DNA from: Siphonodentalium dalli
Lineage: Eukaryota; Mollusca; Scaphopoda; Gadilida; Siphonodentaliidae
DNA: 64,000 bases
NCBI GenBank assembly: GCA_032622095.1
Contig: CP136067.1
Span: 192,656,052-192,720,051 of the forward strand
Reading direction: 5' to 3'
Shown here: positions 1-10,984 of the stretch, piece by piece
Layout of the letters: each line of letters begins with the position of its first letter
Position numbering within the stretch: the stretch's first letter is position 1
Made by a program: the position numbers and the translations under genes
The notes under the pieces: generated by a model
Seen by the model: only the letters and a program-made list of their open reading frames with translations
The model's database searches: none
What the model was told of the DNA's origin: nothing

Positions 1-58
1 AGTATGCACTGACACAGGAACTTTAATGCAACACCAGTGCAGCTCCAGTCATGAAAGG
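1..58. repeat. Terminal fragment of a TTAA-ended repeat (third subfamily of family B)
   Basis: The stretch ends in CATGAAAGGGTTAA after a CACCAGTGCAGCTCC-like segment. Related stretches occur at 41672-41712 and, inverted, at 55352-55375, where each lies next to degraded copies of the family B hairpin. The similarity is seen by eye. The left part is cut by the window edge. Confidence 0.4.
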
Positions 59-193
59 GTTAAACAGAGATTTCTGCATAAACAAACACTCACAATGGTA
101 CACTGATCCTACCGTTGTCTCGCCGAAATGTCTTTTCTCGGTCGAGCTACGTTAATCGTTTCCATTAGACGTTTTATCTTGGAGATTTATTAA

Positions 194-673
194 AGGTACT
201 CAATCCGATCATAGGGTCCCCACCTCAACAGATTCCAACAACAAACAATCCGATCAGAGGGTCCTATATTACTATTTCTTTGGCGTTTAGGGTAAAAAAT
301 ATTTGATTCGAGTCGAGGAACCCATCAAACAAAGCTCAGAGTTATTATATATTGATTTTTGAAATTTTTATTTTCTCGAGATGAGTACTAATAATTGCCT
401 TCAACTTCGCAATCTGCTCGAGATGTGTACACCAAAACACTATTCAAACAGACAAGGATGGATAACTCTAAAATCAAGTGGTAATAATAACGCAATTTTG
501 ACTGTGTTCTGGGACAGAAAGTATTCCCGATAATGAAAAAAAATAGATTTCTAAAATCGATATCTAAAAAATCTGAGCTTTGATGGGTGGCTTCCTCGAC
601 TCGAATCAAATATTTTTGACCCCCGAAGCCATTGGAATAATAATTGAGAGGAGTTTTATCGGATTGAGTACCT
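194..673. mobile_element. Family A foldback MITE, TTAA-flanked (Kolobok-like ends)
   Basis: The element begins AGGTACTCAATCCGA and ends with the inverted form (GGATTGAGTACCT). TTAA lies at 190-193 and 674-677. Both halves carry the TCGAGTCGAGGAACCCA and GCTCAGAGT(G/T)AT blocks in opposite orientation, so the whole copy can fold back. It is non-coding. TTAA duplications with RGG termini are the published signature of Kolobok transposons. That assignment is an inference, because no transposase is present. A sister copy of almost the same length lies at 38918-39395. Confidence 0.75.
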
Positions 674-677
674 TTAA

Positions 678-1127
678 AGATGCATTATCCAAATTAAAGC
701 TCCTAAATTACTATTTCTTTGGCTTCGGGGGTAAAATATATTTGAATCGAGTCGAGGAACCCACCCATTAAAGCTCAGATTGTTTAAGTTTGTTACTAGT
801 ATTTCTCGAGATGTGCAATTATTTGTGGCCCAGAAAAACGTCGTCAAATGGACGGTCTCGGACAAAATTGCGGATGAAGATGGATAATATCTAAAAAATC
901 AAGTGGTAATACGGCCAAATTTCGTGATACTCAAGTGATAATACGGCCATATTTCAATGAAATAAATGTTGATTAATAACACGTTTTGGGAAATTTGATA
1001 CCATAGTTGACAGTGGTTAGCATTATTTTGTTGCAGTTAATCGATTCTGATAACTAAAGCGTATTTTGAAGAAATGTTGTTGTTGTATCTTGATGATATG
1101 CGGACCGTCTGATCGGATTGAATACCT
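678..1127. mobile_element. Family A foldback MITE, variant left end, directly abutting another copy
   Basis: The left end is AGATGCATTATCC (a variant also seen at 15466 and, inverted, near 63945). The right end is GATTGAATACCT followed by TTAA at 1128-1131. The left TTAA (674-677) is shared with the preceding copy, so the two elements are separated by a single target site. The body contains the usual GGTTCCTCGACTCG-type and ATCAAGTGG blocks. No coding capacity. Confidence 0.7.
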
Positions 1128-1293
1128 TTAATTGTGAGTTCTTGAGCTACTGAGTACTGACGTGGAATCCCGCGGATCGGGAAATAAAGACTCCATATGA
1201 TAGGTAATAAAACCACTATTTATATGTTGGTATGTAGTTAACTGAGACTGGAATAGTTGGTGAACTAAGATGTTGAAATAATTATTCACTTAC

Positions 1294-1531
1294 CTGGCAC
1301 GTACAGTACGTCACATTATGTACTATGCGTTGTCTGTGCGAATTTGTTTGTCTTGGTGTCGCACGATTGAGCCGAACGACAATAGGCGACCGCCACACAA
1401 CCCGGGGTCCTTCGACAGAGAGCCGCGCATCCAGTCAGCCCATATTTCCCATTTAAAGGAGTCTCCGAGACCCATCCCAAGTTTGGAACGATTTCGAACT
1501 TTGTTTCTGTGACAACGATGGCAGATACCAA
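1294..1531 (-). CDS. Candidate PAN/apple-like domain exon (partial, possibly frameshifted)
   Basis: The minus-strand reading frame contains a cysteine pattern typical of PAN/apple domains: GCAALC, then RRTPGC, VAVAY and an SC. These domains bind proteins or glycans and are common in secreted and receptor proteins. Upstream in frame is a hydrophobic run (SLFITLVSAIVV) that could be a signal peptide, but no in-frame ATG precedes it. A strong splice donor, CCAG|GTAAGT, lies at 1293-1288. The PAN frame meets a TAA at 1318-1316, before that donor. One frame over, the sequence stays open to the donor and carries two more cysteines, so this may be a frameshifted relic or a misread base. No partner exon was found. 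The call rests on motif spacing only. Confidence 0.3.
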
Positions 1532-1786
1532 TGTTATAAACAGTGAATATTTACGCTTGCATGGTTGTCTTGTTACTGTTCATCAATATGTCTGAACGAT
1601 CTGTCGAGTTTGTACCGCATAAATACCACGTGACTCAATGTGATTTTTCGGATGCTATCAGTATTCAGACCCAATCGACTAATTGGCGAATTCTACGTCA
1701 GGCGGTCGACCTATATAGATATATAGCATTTAGTATGTACATAGTATAATGGCTGAAACCTGTATATTATTAAGGTTCACTCTAAA

Positions 1787-2130
1787 TAAAGTTTAGTTAC
1801 TGGTGACTAAATTATAGTCAACTGTTAACTAAACTATTGGATCAAACTCATCGATCCGACAAAACAATAATTGGTAACTAAATCTTGACTAACTATTTCT
1901 TAGTCAATTCTTAACTAAACTATTTGGTAAAACTTCTCTGACTAAACATTGGGTAACTATACTGACTAAAATTGATTACCTCGTTTTACTCCTACACAAT
2001 CAATTTGATTTAATTGTAACCCAACCATTTGGGTCACTATTAATCCGTTAAATCTTAACCCAATATTTAGTCAGATTTTAATCCAGTATGTAACTAATCA
2101 TTGGGTTACATTGTAAAAACAATGGGTTTC
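1787..2130. repeat. AT-rich cryptic repeat tract (TAACTAAA / CCCAAT words)
   Basis: Words such as TTAACTAAACTATTGG, GTAACTAAAT and GGGTAACTAT recur irregularly in the first half. Inverted relatives (TTAACCCAATATTTAG, GGGTTACATTG) fill the second half. No regular period is visible. It looks like a degenerate inverted or tandem repeat. Confidence 0.4.
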
Positions 2131-2540
2131 GAAAAAACTATTTGGGGAATTTGGGCAACATAGTTTATGTATGTACCATATACTGGAGACATTGGAAACC
2201 AATGTTGACAAGCTTCTTATAGATTAGTTGCCTCAAAAAATGGCGTTACCATAGCAACAGTATGTGGTTCTAAGAATTCTGAAAAATGGTCATATATGAA
2301 GTACTTAAGTGATTACGGTGGACTTATTGGTGGATATAGTTATTTATCACATAATTTGGCCATAAAAGCAGTTTCATAATTATCGGTAATAGACACGTTT
2401 AATATCAGCGCGTGCGATGACGTCACGGCGTTCTTCAAATAACTTGCGATCGCTGTAGTTTATGATTGTTGTTTTCGATGAATATTTCGCGTTGCTTCGG
2501 GTTTATTTGATCATGTGATAAAAGGTATCGTACACTCGTC

Positions 2541-2652
2541 CTATTTTATACGTAATTTATCAACCTCGTCCACTAAATTCTATTTGAGCCTCGGTAAACC
2601 TCGGCTCAAATCGAATTTTGTGAACTCGGTTGATAAATTCCGTATAAAATAG
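2541..2652. repeat. Imperfect hairpin H1, apex CTCG-N6-CTCG
   Basis: The left arm begins CTATTTTATACG and the right arm ends CGTATAAAATAG. The arms pair over about 50 bp with scattered mismatches. At the tip, CTCG occurs at 2590-2593 and 2600-2603, a 10-bp period. A diverged half-copy of the left arm lies near 42410-42445. It is one of five similar hairpins in the window. Confidence 0.65.
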
Positions 2653-2687
2653 AAGCTCATGTGAGATCCTCTATATAATAATATTAA

Positions 2688-4291
2688 TCTCATATATATT
2701 TTTGAAGACCTCTGTTTGTCTGTCTGTCTGTCTGTATGTCTGTCTGTATGTCATTTATACAATCTACGATTCTCGACCGATCGAGACGAAACTTGGTACG
2801 TGTGTGTAGTTTGACCAGGCGGTGGACGATGTCGTATTGGAGAGCCCGTGCGGCGCCCGCTTCGCGCATGCGCAGACGAGATCTCGGAAACGGGTGGAGC
2901 TATCGACTTGAAATTTGCTATGTGAATGTATCTTGCCCCGGATACGAATTTTATCGGGTCGCCGAGCCCGTGCGACGCCTGCTTCGCGCATGCGCAGACC
3001 AGCTCTCGAAACGGGTGGAGCTATCGACTTGAAATTTGGTATGTGAATGTATCTTGCCCCGGATACGAATTTTATCGGGTCGCCGAGCCCGTGCGACGCC
3101 AGCTTCGCGCATGCGCAGACCAGATCTCGGAAACGGGTGGAGCTATCGACTTGAAATTTGGTATGTGAATGTATCTTGCCCCGGATACGAATTTTATCGG
3201 GTCGCCGAGCCCGTGCGACACCAGCTTCGCGCATGCGCAGACGAGATCTCGGAAACGGGTGGAGCTATCGACTTTAAATTTGGTTTTTGAATAGCCCGGA
3301 CAACGTCGGGCTGGGTAGGGCTATCGACTTGAAATTTGGTTTTTGAATAGCCCGGACAACGTCGGGCTCATCGGCTAGTCTCATATATATTTTGAAGACC
3401 TCTGTCTGTTTGTCTGTCTGTCTGTCTGTCATTAATACAAATCTACGATTCTCGGCCGATCGGGACGAAACTTGGTACGTGTGTGTAGTTTGACCAGGCG
3501 GTGGTCGTTGTCGTATTGGCGAGCCCGTGCGACGCCCGTGCAGCGCATGCGCAGACGAGATCTCGGAAACGGGTGGAGCTATCGACTTGAAATTTGCTAT
3601 GTGAATGTATCTTGCCCCGAATACGAATTTTATCGGGTCGCCGAGCCCGTGCGACGCCAGCTTCGCGCATGCGCAGACGAGATCTCGGAAACGGGTGGAG
3701 CTATCGACTTGAAATTTGGTGTGTGAATGTATCTTGCCCCGGATACGAATTTTATCGGGTCGCCGAGCCCGTGCGACGCCAGCTTCGCGCATTGGCAGAC
3801 CAGATCTCGGTAACGGGTAGAGCTATCGACTTGAAATTTGGTTTTTGAATAGCCCGGACTTGAAATTTGGTTTTTGAATAGCCTGGACAACGTCGGGCTC
3901 ATCGGCTAGTCTCCTATATATTTTGAAGACCTCTGTCTGTCTGTCTGTCTGTATGTATGTCATTAATACAAATCTACGATTCTCGACCGATCGGGACGAA
4001 ACTTGGTACGTGTGTGTAGTTTGACCAGGCGGTCGTCAACGTCGTATTGGCGAGTCCGTGCGACGCCCGTGCAGCGCATGCACAGACGAGATCTCGGAAA
4101 CGGGTGGAGCTATCGACTTGAAATTTGCTATGTGAATGTATCTTGCCCCGGATACGAACTTTATCTGGTCGCCGAGCCCGTGCGACGCCAGCTTCGCGCA
4201 TGCGCAGACCAGATCTCGGAAACGGGTGGAGCTATCGACTTGAAATTTGGTTTTTGAATAGGCCGGACAACGTCGGGCTCATCGGATAGTC
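2688..4291. repeat. Higher-order array of interspersed repeat D (three big units, ~121-bp sub-units)
   Basis: Three successive blocks (about 2688-3382, 3383-3911 and 3912-4291) each start with ATATATTTTGAAGACCTCTG plus a CTGT run. Each ends with a CCCGGACAACGTCGGGC hairpin and CTAGTCT. Inside each block a unit of about 121 bp (GAAATTTG...TCTTGCCCCGGATACG...GCGCATGCGCAGAC) is repeated about four, two and one times. The units are nearly identical, so the array is young. Open frames here are by-products of the GC-rich units. Confidence 0.75.
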
Positions 4292-5265
4292 TATTATATA
4301 TTTTGGGAGATATGTGTGTGTGTGTCTGTGTGTTCGCGATGGATTCGAAAATTTCGATGAAACTTGATATGTGGAGGTACTTTCGGCCGGGGAGTGGCAT
4401 GGGCCTATTAATTTGCCCGTGCGACGTGACCTTGACATTGAAATCGGGTCATTTCAATGTCGAACGCACGAGTCTCACGGGATTTCGATGAAAAATAGTG
4501 TCTAGCGATACTTTCGTATGGGAAGTGTCGTAAGCCTATTTGTTTGCCCGTGCGACGTGACCTTGACCTTTAAATCATGTCAATTCAAGGTCTAATCTCG
4601 AATTGTTATGGGATTTCGACGAAATTTTATACATAGGGTTACTTTTGTCCACTGAGTGTTTTGGACGGTTAAAATCGTGACCCCGACCTGACCTTGACCT
4701 TTAAAATGTTCAATTCGAGGTCAAATCGGGATACTTTCGTATGGGGAGTGTCGTAAGCCGATTCATTTGCGTACGACGTGACCTTGATCTTGAAATCGGG
4801 TCAATTCAAGGTCAAATCGCGAATTTCGATGAAAATTAGTGTCTCGGGATACTTTCGTATGGGGAGTGTCGTAAGCCTATTCATTTGCCCGTGCGACGTG
4901 ACCTTGACCTTGAAATCGGGTCAATTCAAGGTCAAATCGCGAATTTTTATGGGATTTCGACGAAATTTGATACATAGGGTTACTTTTGTCCACTGGCTGT
5001 TTTGGACGGGTCAAGTCGTGACCCCGACCTGACTTTGACCTTCAAAATGATCAATTCAAGGTCAAATCGGGTAAAACCGGATGGATTTCGACGGGTACTT
5101 TTGTCGGGTACTTGTGTCCGGGCAGTGTTTTGGACGGGTCAAATCGTGACCCCACCTGACCTTGACCTTCAAAACGGACAATTCAAGGTCAAATCGCGCA
5201 ATTCGCCGAAAAGCAGAGGGGAAACAGCCCGGACGAATTCGGGTCCACCTGCTAGTATTTATATA
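4292..5265. repeat. Long variant of repeat D (GTCAAGGTCA-rich)
   Basis: This copy starts TATTATATATTTTGGGAGAT, then a GT/CT run and TTCGCGATGGATTCG. It continues with four to five diverged units containing CGTGCGACGTGACCTTGAC and CAATTCAAGGTCAAATCG. It ends with a CCCGGACGAATTCGGGT hairpin and CTGCTAGTATT. An inverted relative sits at 14483-15200. No coding evidence. Confidence 0.7.
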
Positions 5266-5966
5266 TTCTCCAAAACGAACCGCCAGTACTGATCTCAAGG
5301 GTCAAGGTCACTGTGAAAGGTCAAGGTCATTGTCAAACATTGCTGTTATCACTTCATGTCCTATTATTTGTCCTTATGAGAAACCTTTCTGAATTTGTTG
5401 CATCATATTGATATTTTGTTACTTTCCGGAGATCATAACCTTTATTTTGAGCCACATATCATATCTATATATAGTAAGTAAATATTTTTTTTTGGCATAT
5501 CATCATAAAATGTGTTACACATATATAATTAAATAATAAACAATAATATGTCATATGGTGGTGGCATGACCATATGGTCGTCTTCCTGCCGCCACCATTT
5601 GGAAACGGAAAATATGGACAAAAATATGGAAGATATACAAATTTATACAAAATTGGCATTTATGCAAAATTGACATACAAACCATATAATATAATGAAAT
5701 AATAATGCCACGAGGCTTTGTGTGTGTCTGCGTTGTTTACAATTTGATTAAAAAAATTTAATCTTTAGCTATAAAGTTCAAAAATAAATCTGTTCAAACT
5801 AGACAATGTTCTAATCAGTTTGCACCAAATTGTTAATATTTGCACTGAATATAGGCACTCAACAACACAGAAGATTGAAAAAAACAAATATCTACATGCA
5901 TATATACACATAAGCGCATACATACATGCATTTACATATATATATATATTCATCAGGCACATCTTC
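5266..5966. other. AT-rich non-coding stretch
   Basis: The first 130 bases carry AGGTCAAGGTCA words. The remainder is AT-rich, with a small imperfect hairpin around 5553-5600 (GGTGGTGGC...GCCGCCACC). Nothing coding recognised. Confidence 0.4.
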
Positions 5967-6662
5967 TCATTTTTTTAAATTCATTTTACTAATGAGAGAA
6001 GGTCGTTTTATAGTTATAATTTCTTTCCTTATTGGAAGTTCAATTCCAAAAGTTAGAGTTAATTCTATCTTTTTAGTACAATCTGGACAAAACTTGTTTT
6101 TGCACTTAATATTCGAAGAATAATTGTCAATAATTGATTTGGTAAATTTGGTCTTAAAGCCTGGCTTCGATTGGATATTCTGTAGAGTAACGTCAAGAGT
6201 GTTCCAAATTTTTGGAAATACATGGAGGGGTAGTTTTTCAGTGAATTTAATGCGACCCCTTGTTTCCTGTATTTTTCCTGAGGACCTAGTACTCATACTC
6301 GGATGTTTATATATTCTAAAACTATTAACAAATGATTTGGGAACATTTACATATTTCCAGTCGTGCATAAATAGACATATCCGATGCATATACTCATCCT
6401 GCAGCTTCAAAATGTTATTAGATTTAAATAATGGTTCGGTGTGACTATTGTAGCGTTTTTTATTAATAGCTCGAATTGCCTTTTTCTGAAGTACAATAAC
6501 TTGATTTTGAGTACTTGCATTTCCCCATAACTCAATTCCATAAAGAATGTGAGAATGTACTAAGGTAAGATATAGCATTCTAAGACAATCGAAAGAAAGG
6601 AATTTTTTTACTCGATTTATAGCATAAAGAGAATTAGAAATTTTCGCACAAACAGCTTTCAC
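5967..6662 (-). pseudogene. 5'-truncated LINE: C-terminal part of reverse transcriptase
   Basis: The minus-strand frame carries the conserved region downstream of the RT catalytic core in Jockey/CR1-type non-LTR retrotransposons. It shows an RVKKFLS-type segment, then YLTLVHSHILYGIELWGN, then VLQKKAIRAI. These match the family hallmark of a tyrosine, a glycine and a WGN block followed by LQKKAIR. A CKNKFCPDC knuckle-like cluster lies near the C-terminus. The catalytic YADD and the endonuclease are absent because the copy is truncated near 6662, where an (AT)n tract begins. The residues that continue the frame upstream of 6662 belong to a neighbouring family D repeat. The frame is intact from the break to its stop, so the insertion is fairly young. 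Dead as an element. Confidence 0.75.
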
Positions 6663-6960
6663 ATATATATATATATATACTAGAAGGTGAACCGACTTCG
6701 TCCGGGCTTTGACATTGAATTGACCATTTTGAAGGTCAAGGTCAGGTGGGGTCATGATTTGACCCGTCCAAAACACTCCCTGGAAACAATTACCACTAAG
6801 TATCAAATTTCGTCAAAATCCGTCTGGCAGTTTACCAACACCAACACCCCAAAAATGGTGGAAATTGGCCCAGCGGATACCGGGAAATTGGCCCAGCGGA
6901 TACCGAGATACCCTATGTATCAAATTTCGTCCATAAAAATCCGCCAGTTTTACCTGATTT
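6663..6960. repeat. Repeat D copy, inverted and truncated
   Basis: (AT)n, ACTAGAAGGTGAACCG and TTCGTCCGGGC form the D terminus. They are followed by AAGGTCAAGGTCAGG and TATCAAATTTCGTC blocks like those at 14490-14750. A short duplication of GGAAATTGGCCCAGCGGATA (around 6855-6905) is internal. The CTGT-rich end is missing. Confidence 0.6.
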
Positions 6961-7489
6961 GATTTCCACTAAAGTATATAAACGCGCCTCATATACACAC
7001 GCTCGTTAATTATCAAACTTCAACGTAAAGATAAATTAGCATTGTGTAGTAAATTTTAACTAATTATTTTCTCGCCGTCAAAGTTGAACAATGTCGATGT
7101 TGTTGGCATTGACGGTTTGGGGCCACCGGTAGATTCCAACAGCGAAATAGCATTTCAGCTAAATGGATTCTTGGATGAGATTCTAGACAACTTGAGCCTA
7201 TGCGTGGTGTAAATATACACAAAATAAATTTATCGACAATAGACCTAAGAATATCAGCTGTAACAAAATTTATATATCAGAAATTGTAAATGATTTATTT
7301 TGGGATAGATACACGATTCTTAATATGCTGCAAATTGACAATATATATTGTAAATGTTATAATTTTGGGGGAAATACACGATGCGTAATTGCCTGCAAAT
7401 TGCTTACGTTCGTCAACGTATGAATATAGAGTTATCCTCCCTGCATCGCAGTGCTAAATTCCGGCGTGTTAGCACTGCGGATCCCGAGA
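6961..7489. other. Non-coding AT-rich stretch
   Basis: Contains two diverged copies of an ...AAATTGTAAATGATTTAT...TACACGAT...TTAAT...GCAAATTG segment (about 7275-7330 and 7345-7400). No gene recognised. Confidence 0.35.
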
Positions 7490-7672
7490 TATGAGTTTTG
7501 AAGGTCAAGGTGACGCCGCACGGACAAATGGACGGGCCCATGTTCGTTCCCGGGTCGAATTACGTGTCCGTATCAAGTTTGGTCGAATTCGGTGCAGCCG
7601 TGTTCGAGTCCATCGCGAACACACACACACACACAAACACACAGATCTTCCAAAATATATAATAGATAGGCT
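7490..7672. repeat. Repeat D fragment, inverted
   Basis: Holds AAGGTCAAGGTGACG, then GTATCAAGTTTGGTC, CGAGTCCATCGCGAAC, an (AC)n run and AGATCTTCCAAAATATATAA. This is the CTGT end of family D in reverse orientation. The hairpin/CTAGT end is lost. Confidence 0.6.
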
Positions 7673-8918
7673 GATTATTACTTGTGTGAGAGATTTTACA
7701 AAACATGTGACCGGGCCATTTGCCCACCCTTAAAATTAGAACTTGCTCTTCCCAATAGACAATGACCACACCATTAGTGGTGTGGATAGAGGACAAAATC
7801 GTCCATTTTATGGTAAAAGCATCGAAGCTGGCACACATGTATATCACGTTATAAGTCATTTTGGATATTATCCGAAGAATGTACACCGTTGCCATGTCAA
7901 CCATTTTGGTAAAAACACCTGTTTTTGCCATACTCTATAGTCAATATGTATTGCTAACGCCAAGTAACCTCATGGAAAACTGTTCACTTAGCATCTATTT
8001 TGATTGTACCATATACTTGACAGAACATATAAAGTTTATATATGGGTAGATTCAAAATGCTATCCCCAACAGTGTGGTAATAGAACGCACTAAACACCAA
8101 TATTAATATAAATTTAACAACGGTTGAGCATCGTAGCAAAGTTTTGATTTATTTCGAGATATTGTTGTGTGGAACAGGGATCAGTTCAGTTGAAATACTT
8201 AAAAGTTATCGCCCTGGGATTGCTAAAGTACACAGTTTAAAAGCCATAACTCAGGTAAAACATATGCTTTGCGAAAATCGAGATATTGCAATGAATAATC
8301 CATTTATCAACTGCATCAAGTCGGTTGTTGTTTGTTCAAGTTACATATCGCGATAACGACATTAATTTGTTTTTAAATGTTGAAGAACTGAACTCTGGGA
8401 AATGATAGTTGAACAACCATTTCAATAGAACACAAATAGTATTATGTGAAACTCAATGTTGCTCATCTCTCATCATGATCCAGACAAATCCTTTGGTGAA
8501 AATGTATTGCTGCTCAGATTTAAGCAAACATGCGTCTATGTCTTAGCGCACTTTATTGTATCAAATAATTAATATCATGTCATGGCATGTCCCATCGATT
8601 TATTTCAATCCGTGTGCGTGGGTTTATCCATTGAAAATGTATTTCAAAGATTGAAAATAGGATGGTAGTCATGTCAGTCCCATGTATGGATTTTGTCTCG
8701 GAGAGATCAACAGGAATTTATCGACACATATAACTGCACTGTGGTTCCCCGTCTGCATTTAAATCGTCAACACATCTGTAACTGGCTGAACCAGTTTTCA
8801 TTGTTTTCAAAAAGGAAAACACGTTCGATACTAAATCCCCGGAAAACTGCTAATTTCTGAAGTTGTCATATATAACAATCCTACACTAACAGCGTGAATA
8901 ACCGTGATAATTATGTCC
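7673..8918. other. No recognised feature
   Basis: AT-rich sequence with only short open frames and no known domain. No repeat family identified by eye. Confidence 0.3.
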
Positions 8919-9227
8919 TCAAGAAAAAAAACATTGGGGGGGGGGGGCAGTCTTCGATTTTGTATTAGTTATGCCACAGTATGATGTGGACGGCTGTTTC
9001 CTAAGGGTAGCAAGTGACACGTTAACGGCTACTGTTTTGGCGGCGATCAGTGGTAATGTCATACTGATCACGCAGTACGTAGTGATGCTGGTGAGGAATC
9101 CTCGCGAATGAGAGTTTAGTCTGAACAACAGACCATCAGCAGTGCATTTGTCGATAGTCCACTGTTTTCGCAAGCATAACAAGTCCAGACAGACTAAAGC
9201 AATTACTGATATTCCCGTGAGAGTCAT
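8919..9227 (-). CDS. Candidate first exon: signal peptide plus CUB-like start
   Basis: The frame opens with ATG in an AAAATGA context and a hydrophobic N-terminus (residues 3-18: LTGISVIALVCLDLLC). Next comes a cysteine followed 24 residues later by a YC pair, and then by alternating hydrophobics (SMTLPLIAAKTVAVNVSL). This resembles the first half of a CUB domain, an extracellular beta-sandwich module, with a third cysteine near residue 84. No convincing splice donor follows; a poly-C tract and then a TGA end the frame. I could not find a second exon. Alternatives are a short secreted orphan or chance. The CUB reading is by pattern only. Confidence 0.28.
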   Translation of the reverse strand: MTLTGISVIALVCLDLLCLRKQWTIDKCTADGLLFRLNSHSRGFLTSITTYCVISMTLPLIAAKTVAVNVSLATLRKQPSTSYCGITNTKSKTAPPPQCFFS

Positions 9228-9529
9228 TTTGCTCTATAAAGTACACCTCAACACAGGCTGTGTTTTAAACAAATTGTTCTGATATAAGAGTATACACAGA
9301 GAATAACATTATTGAGTATTTCTGAGTGGGTGCATGTACCAAAATTATCCAATGTGTGACCCCGACAAGTTTTTAATTTCGCGAGAGGTTTGCCATGAGC
9401 CGAAATAAATATCTGTCTCAGTCACGAATGAGATATTTATTTCCACAAGGAACTCTATTTTTTGTATTATACGCGTTTCAAAGAAATTCAACACTTACAA
9501 ACTATACCAGACTGTTCTCGTTAAATTAA

Positions 9530-9795
9530 AGGTACTCAATCATATTCGATGGTACCCATATAATCAGATTCCAACAACGTTATTAGAAATGCCGCTTCAG
9601 TTATCAGAATCGATTAGTTGCCCAAAAATAATGCTAACCACTGTCAACTATAGTATAAAATTGCCCGAAACGTGTTATTTATCAACATGTTGTTCGACGA
9701 AATTTGGCCTTATTATCAGCACAAAGCCTCTTGATTTGAGAGTTTTCCATCTTCATCCGCAATTTGGTCTGAGACCGTTGGATCGTCGACTTTTT
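9530..9795. mobile_element. Family A MITE, left half only
   Basis: TTAA at 9526-9529 precedes AGGTACTCAATCATA. The copy then follows the CAGATTCCAACAAC, TCAGAATCGATTA and ACTATAGTATAAAATTGCC blocks of the family. It stops after the GTTGGATCGTCGAC segment, and the right terminus is absent. Closely related to 13778-14045. Confidence 0.65.
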
Positions 9796-10340
9796 ACAAA
9801 GATTAAAATCAAAGATGGCCGCTGGCAGCCATATTTTTTACGAATTTCGGAAAAATGGAGGTCCGATCTAGAATTCATGTCGAGGATCCATATGACATTT
9901 GGTGATGATCGGATAAGGAATAATCTGTAGAGTGTGCTAAAGGATTTAGTGATGCAAAGTGTAAAATCCAAGATGGCTGCCGTCGGCCATGTTTTTCATC
10001 GATAATCGTTCAAATTTGCTAGCTCCCAGCTAGAGGTAATCCTAAATATGCCTGTAAGGTTTTAAAACAAATCTCCAATAAATACGGGCTGCATGTGTTC
10101 TGATAGATTCACATTTGAAATCCAAGATGGCTGCTGGCAGCCATGTGTTTAACGAATTTCGGGAAAACGGGAGGCTCCCATCTAGAGGTCACTCTGAAGA
10201 TCCATATGAAGTTTGGTAATGACCAGATGAGACATGTGACCTGTAGGGTGTGTTAAAAGAAATTGTTGATGGACAGACGGACGACGAACGGACGACTGAC
10301 GCCAACCCATGGCAATACCTCAAACTAAGTTGAGCTAAAA
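9796..10340. repeat. AAGATGGC-type interspersed repeat with three internal units
   Basis: Three diverged units, each with a (C/A)AAGATGGC(C/T)GC...GGC(A/C)GCCAT block (near 9814, 9970 and 10121), are followed by a GGACAGACGGACGACGAACG tail. Related material lies at 35330-35530. Such GACGGACG-tailed repeats are, to my knowledge, common in molluscs. Confidence 0.55.
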
Positions 10341-10589
10341 CGTCATTGACTGCATTTTTAAATGTTATTAACCGAATATTTAAGGTTGTTTCAATGGAAA
10401 CTAGTTTCCCCTCATATTTAAGTTTTAGTCCGATTTCCTCCACTAGTGCTTCCCAATATCGACAGTAATTATATGCAAAGTTGCACAGTTTCATCCTTCA
10501 GTCCAGTCTGTGAAGATTTCGCAAACTATTCGGATGATGGGATCGTCGGGCTCGCATTCAATAACAGGTTCTAAGAGAAGCATGCTTAA

Positions 10590-10980
10590 CCCTTTACCCA
10601 ACAGAACGGCCCTGTGCCAATGCATTCTCTTATATATGCGAGTCGACCATAGGTCGCCTCGCATATATAAGAGAATGCATTGGCTTAACACATTAAAAAT
10701 TATAAAATTGTTAAAGAATGTAAGAAAAAATGGTAAAAAGTGTTAAAAAAAAAAAAAATTTAGGCCAATGCATTCTCTTATATATGCGAGGCGACCTATG
10801 GTCGACTCGCATATATAAGAGAATGCATTGGCACAAGGCTAACTGTAACTATCACAATGTGGTCAAGGAGTCGGTTCCAATGATATCCATATTTGTATGG
10901 TTCTATTGAGACAGACCGAAGATATTTTAGGCTGTTGAAGCTTTATTTGGCCGGTTTTGGCCGGTTTGTTGGGTAAAGGG
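10590..10980. mobile_element. Family B1: TTAA-flanked, CCC-ended double-hairpin element
   Basis: TTAA lies at 10586-10589 and 10981-10984. The ends are inverted (CCCTTTACCCAACA / TGTTGGGTAAAGGG). Inside are two hairpins of about 33-bp arms (about 10617-10683 and 10765-10832) built from GCCAATGCATTCTC...GCGAG, with a GGTCGAC-type apex. They are separated by an A-rich spacer. TTAA plus CCC ends suggest a piggyBac-type non-autonomous element (inference). Copies at 28726-29120 and 39979-40371 are the same length to within four bases. Confidence 0.75.
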
Positions 10981-10984
10981 TTAA

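Noticed and set aside
3270-3385. Possible hammerhead ribozyme at the CTAGCCGATGAGCCCG end of repeat D (minus strand)
   Set aside because: The CUGAUGA core is changed (CCGATGA) and no GAAA follows the hairpin; the fold needed for cleavage is not supported.
2764-4257. Overlapping open frames of 75-170 codons on both strands with repeated peptide units
   Set aside because: They follow the 121-bp GC-rich units of repeat D in several frames at once; no domain and no splice signals.
6663-6806. N-terminal extension of the LINE reading frame
   Set aside because: These residues translate the end of a family D repeat and an (AT)n tract, not reverse transcriptase.
9589-9930. 113-codon plus-strand frame
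   Set aside because: Lies in a family A MITE and an AAGATGGC repeat; related copies do not keep the frame.
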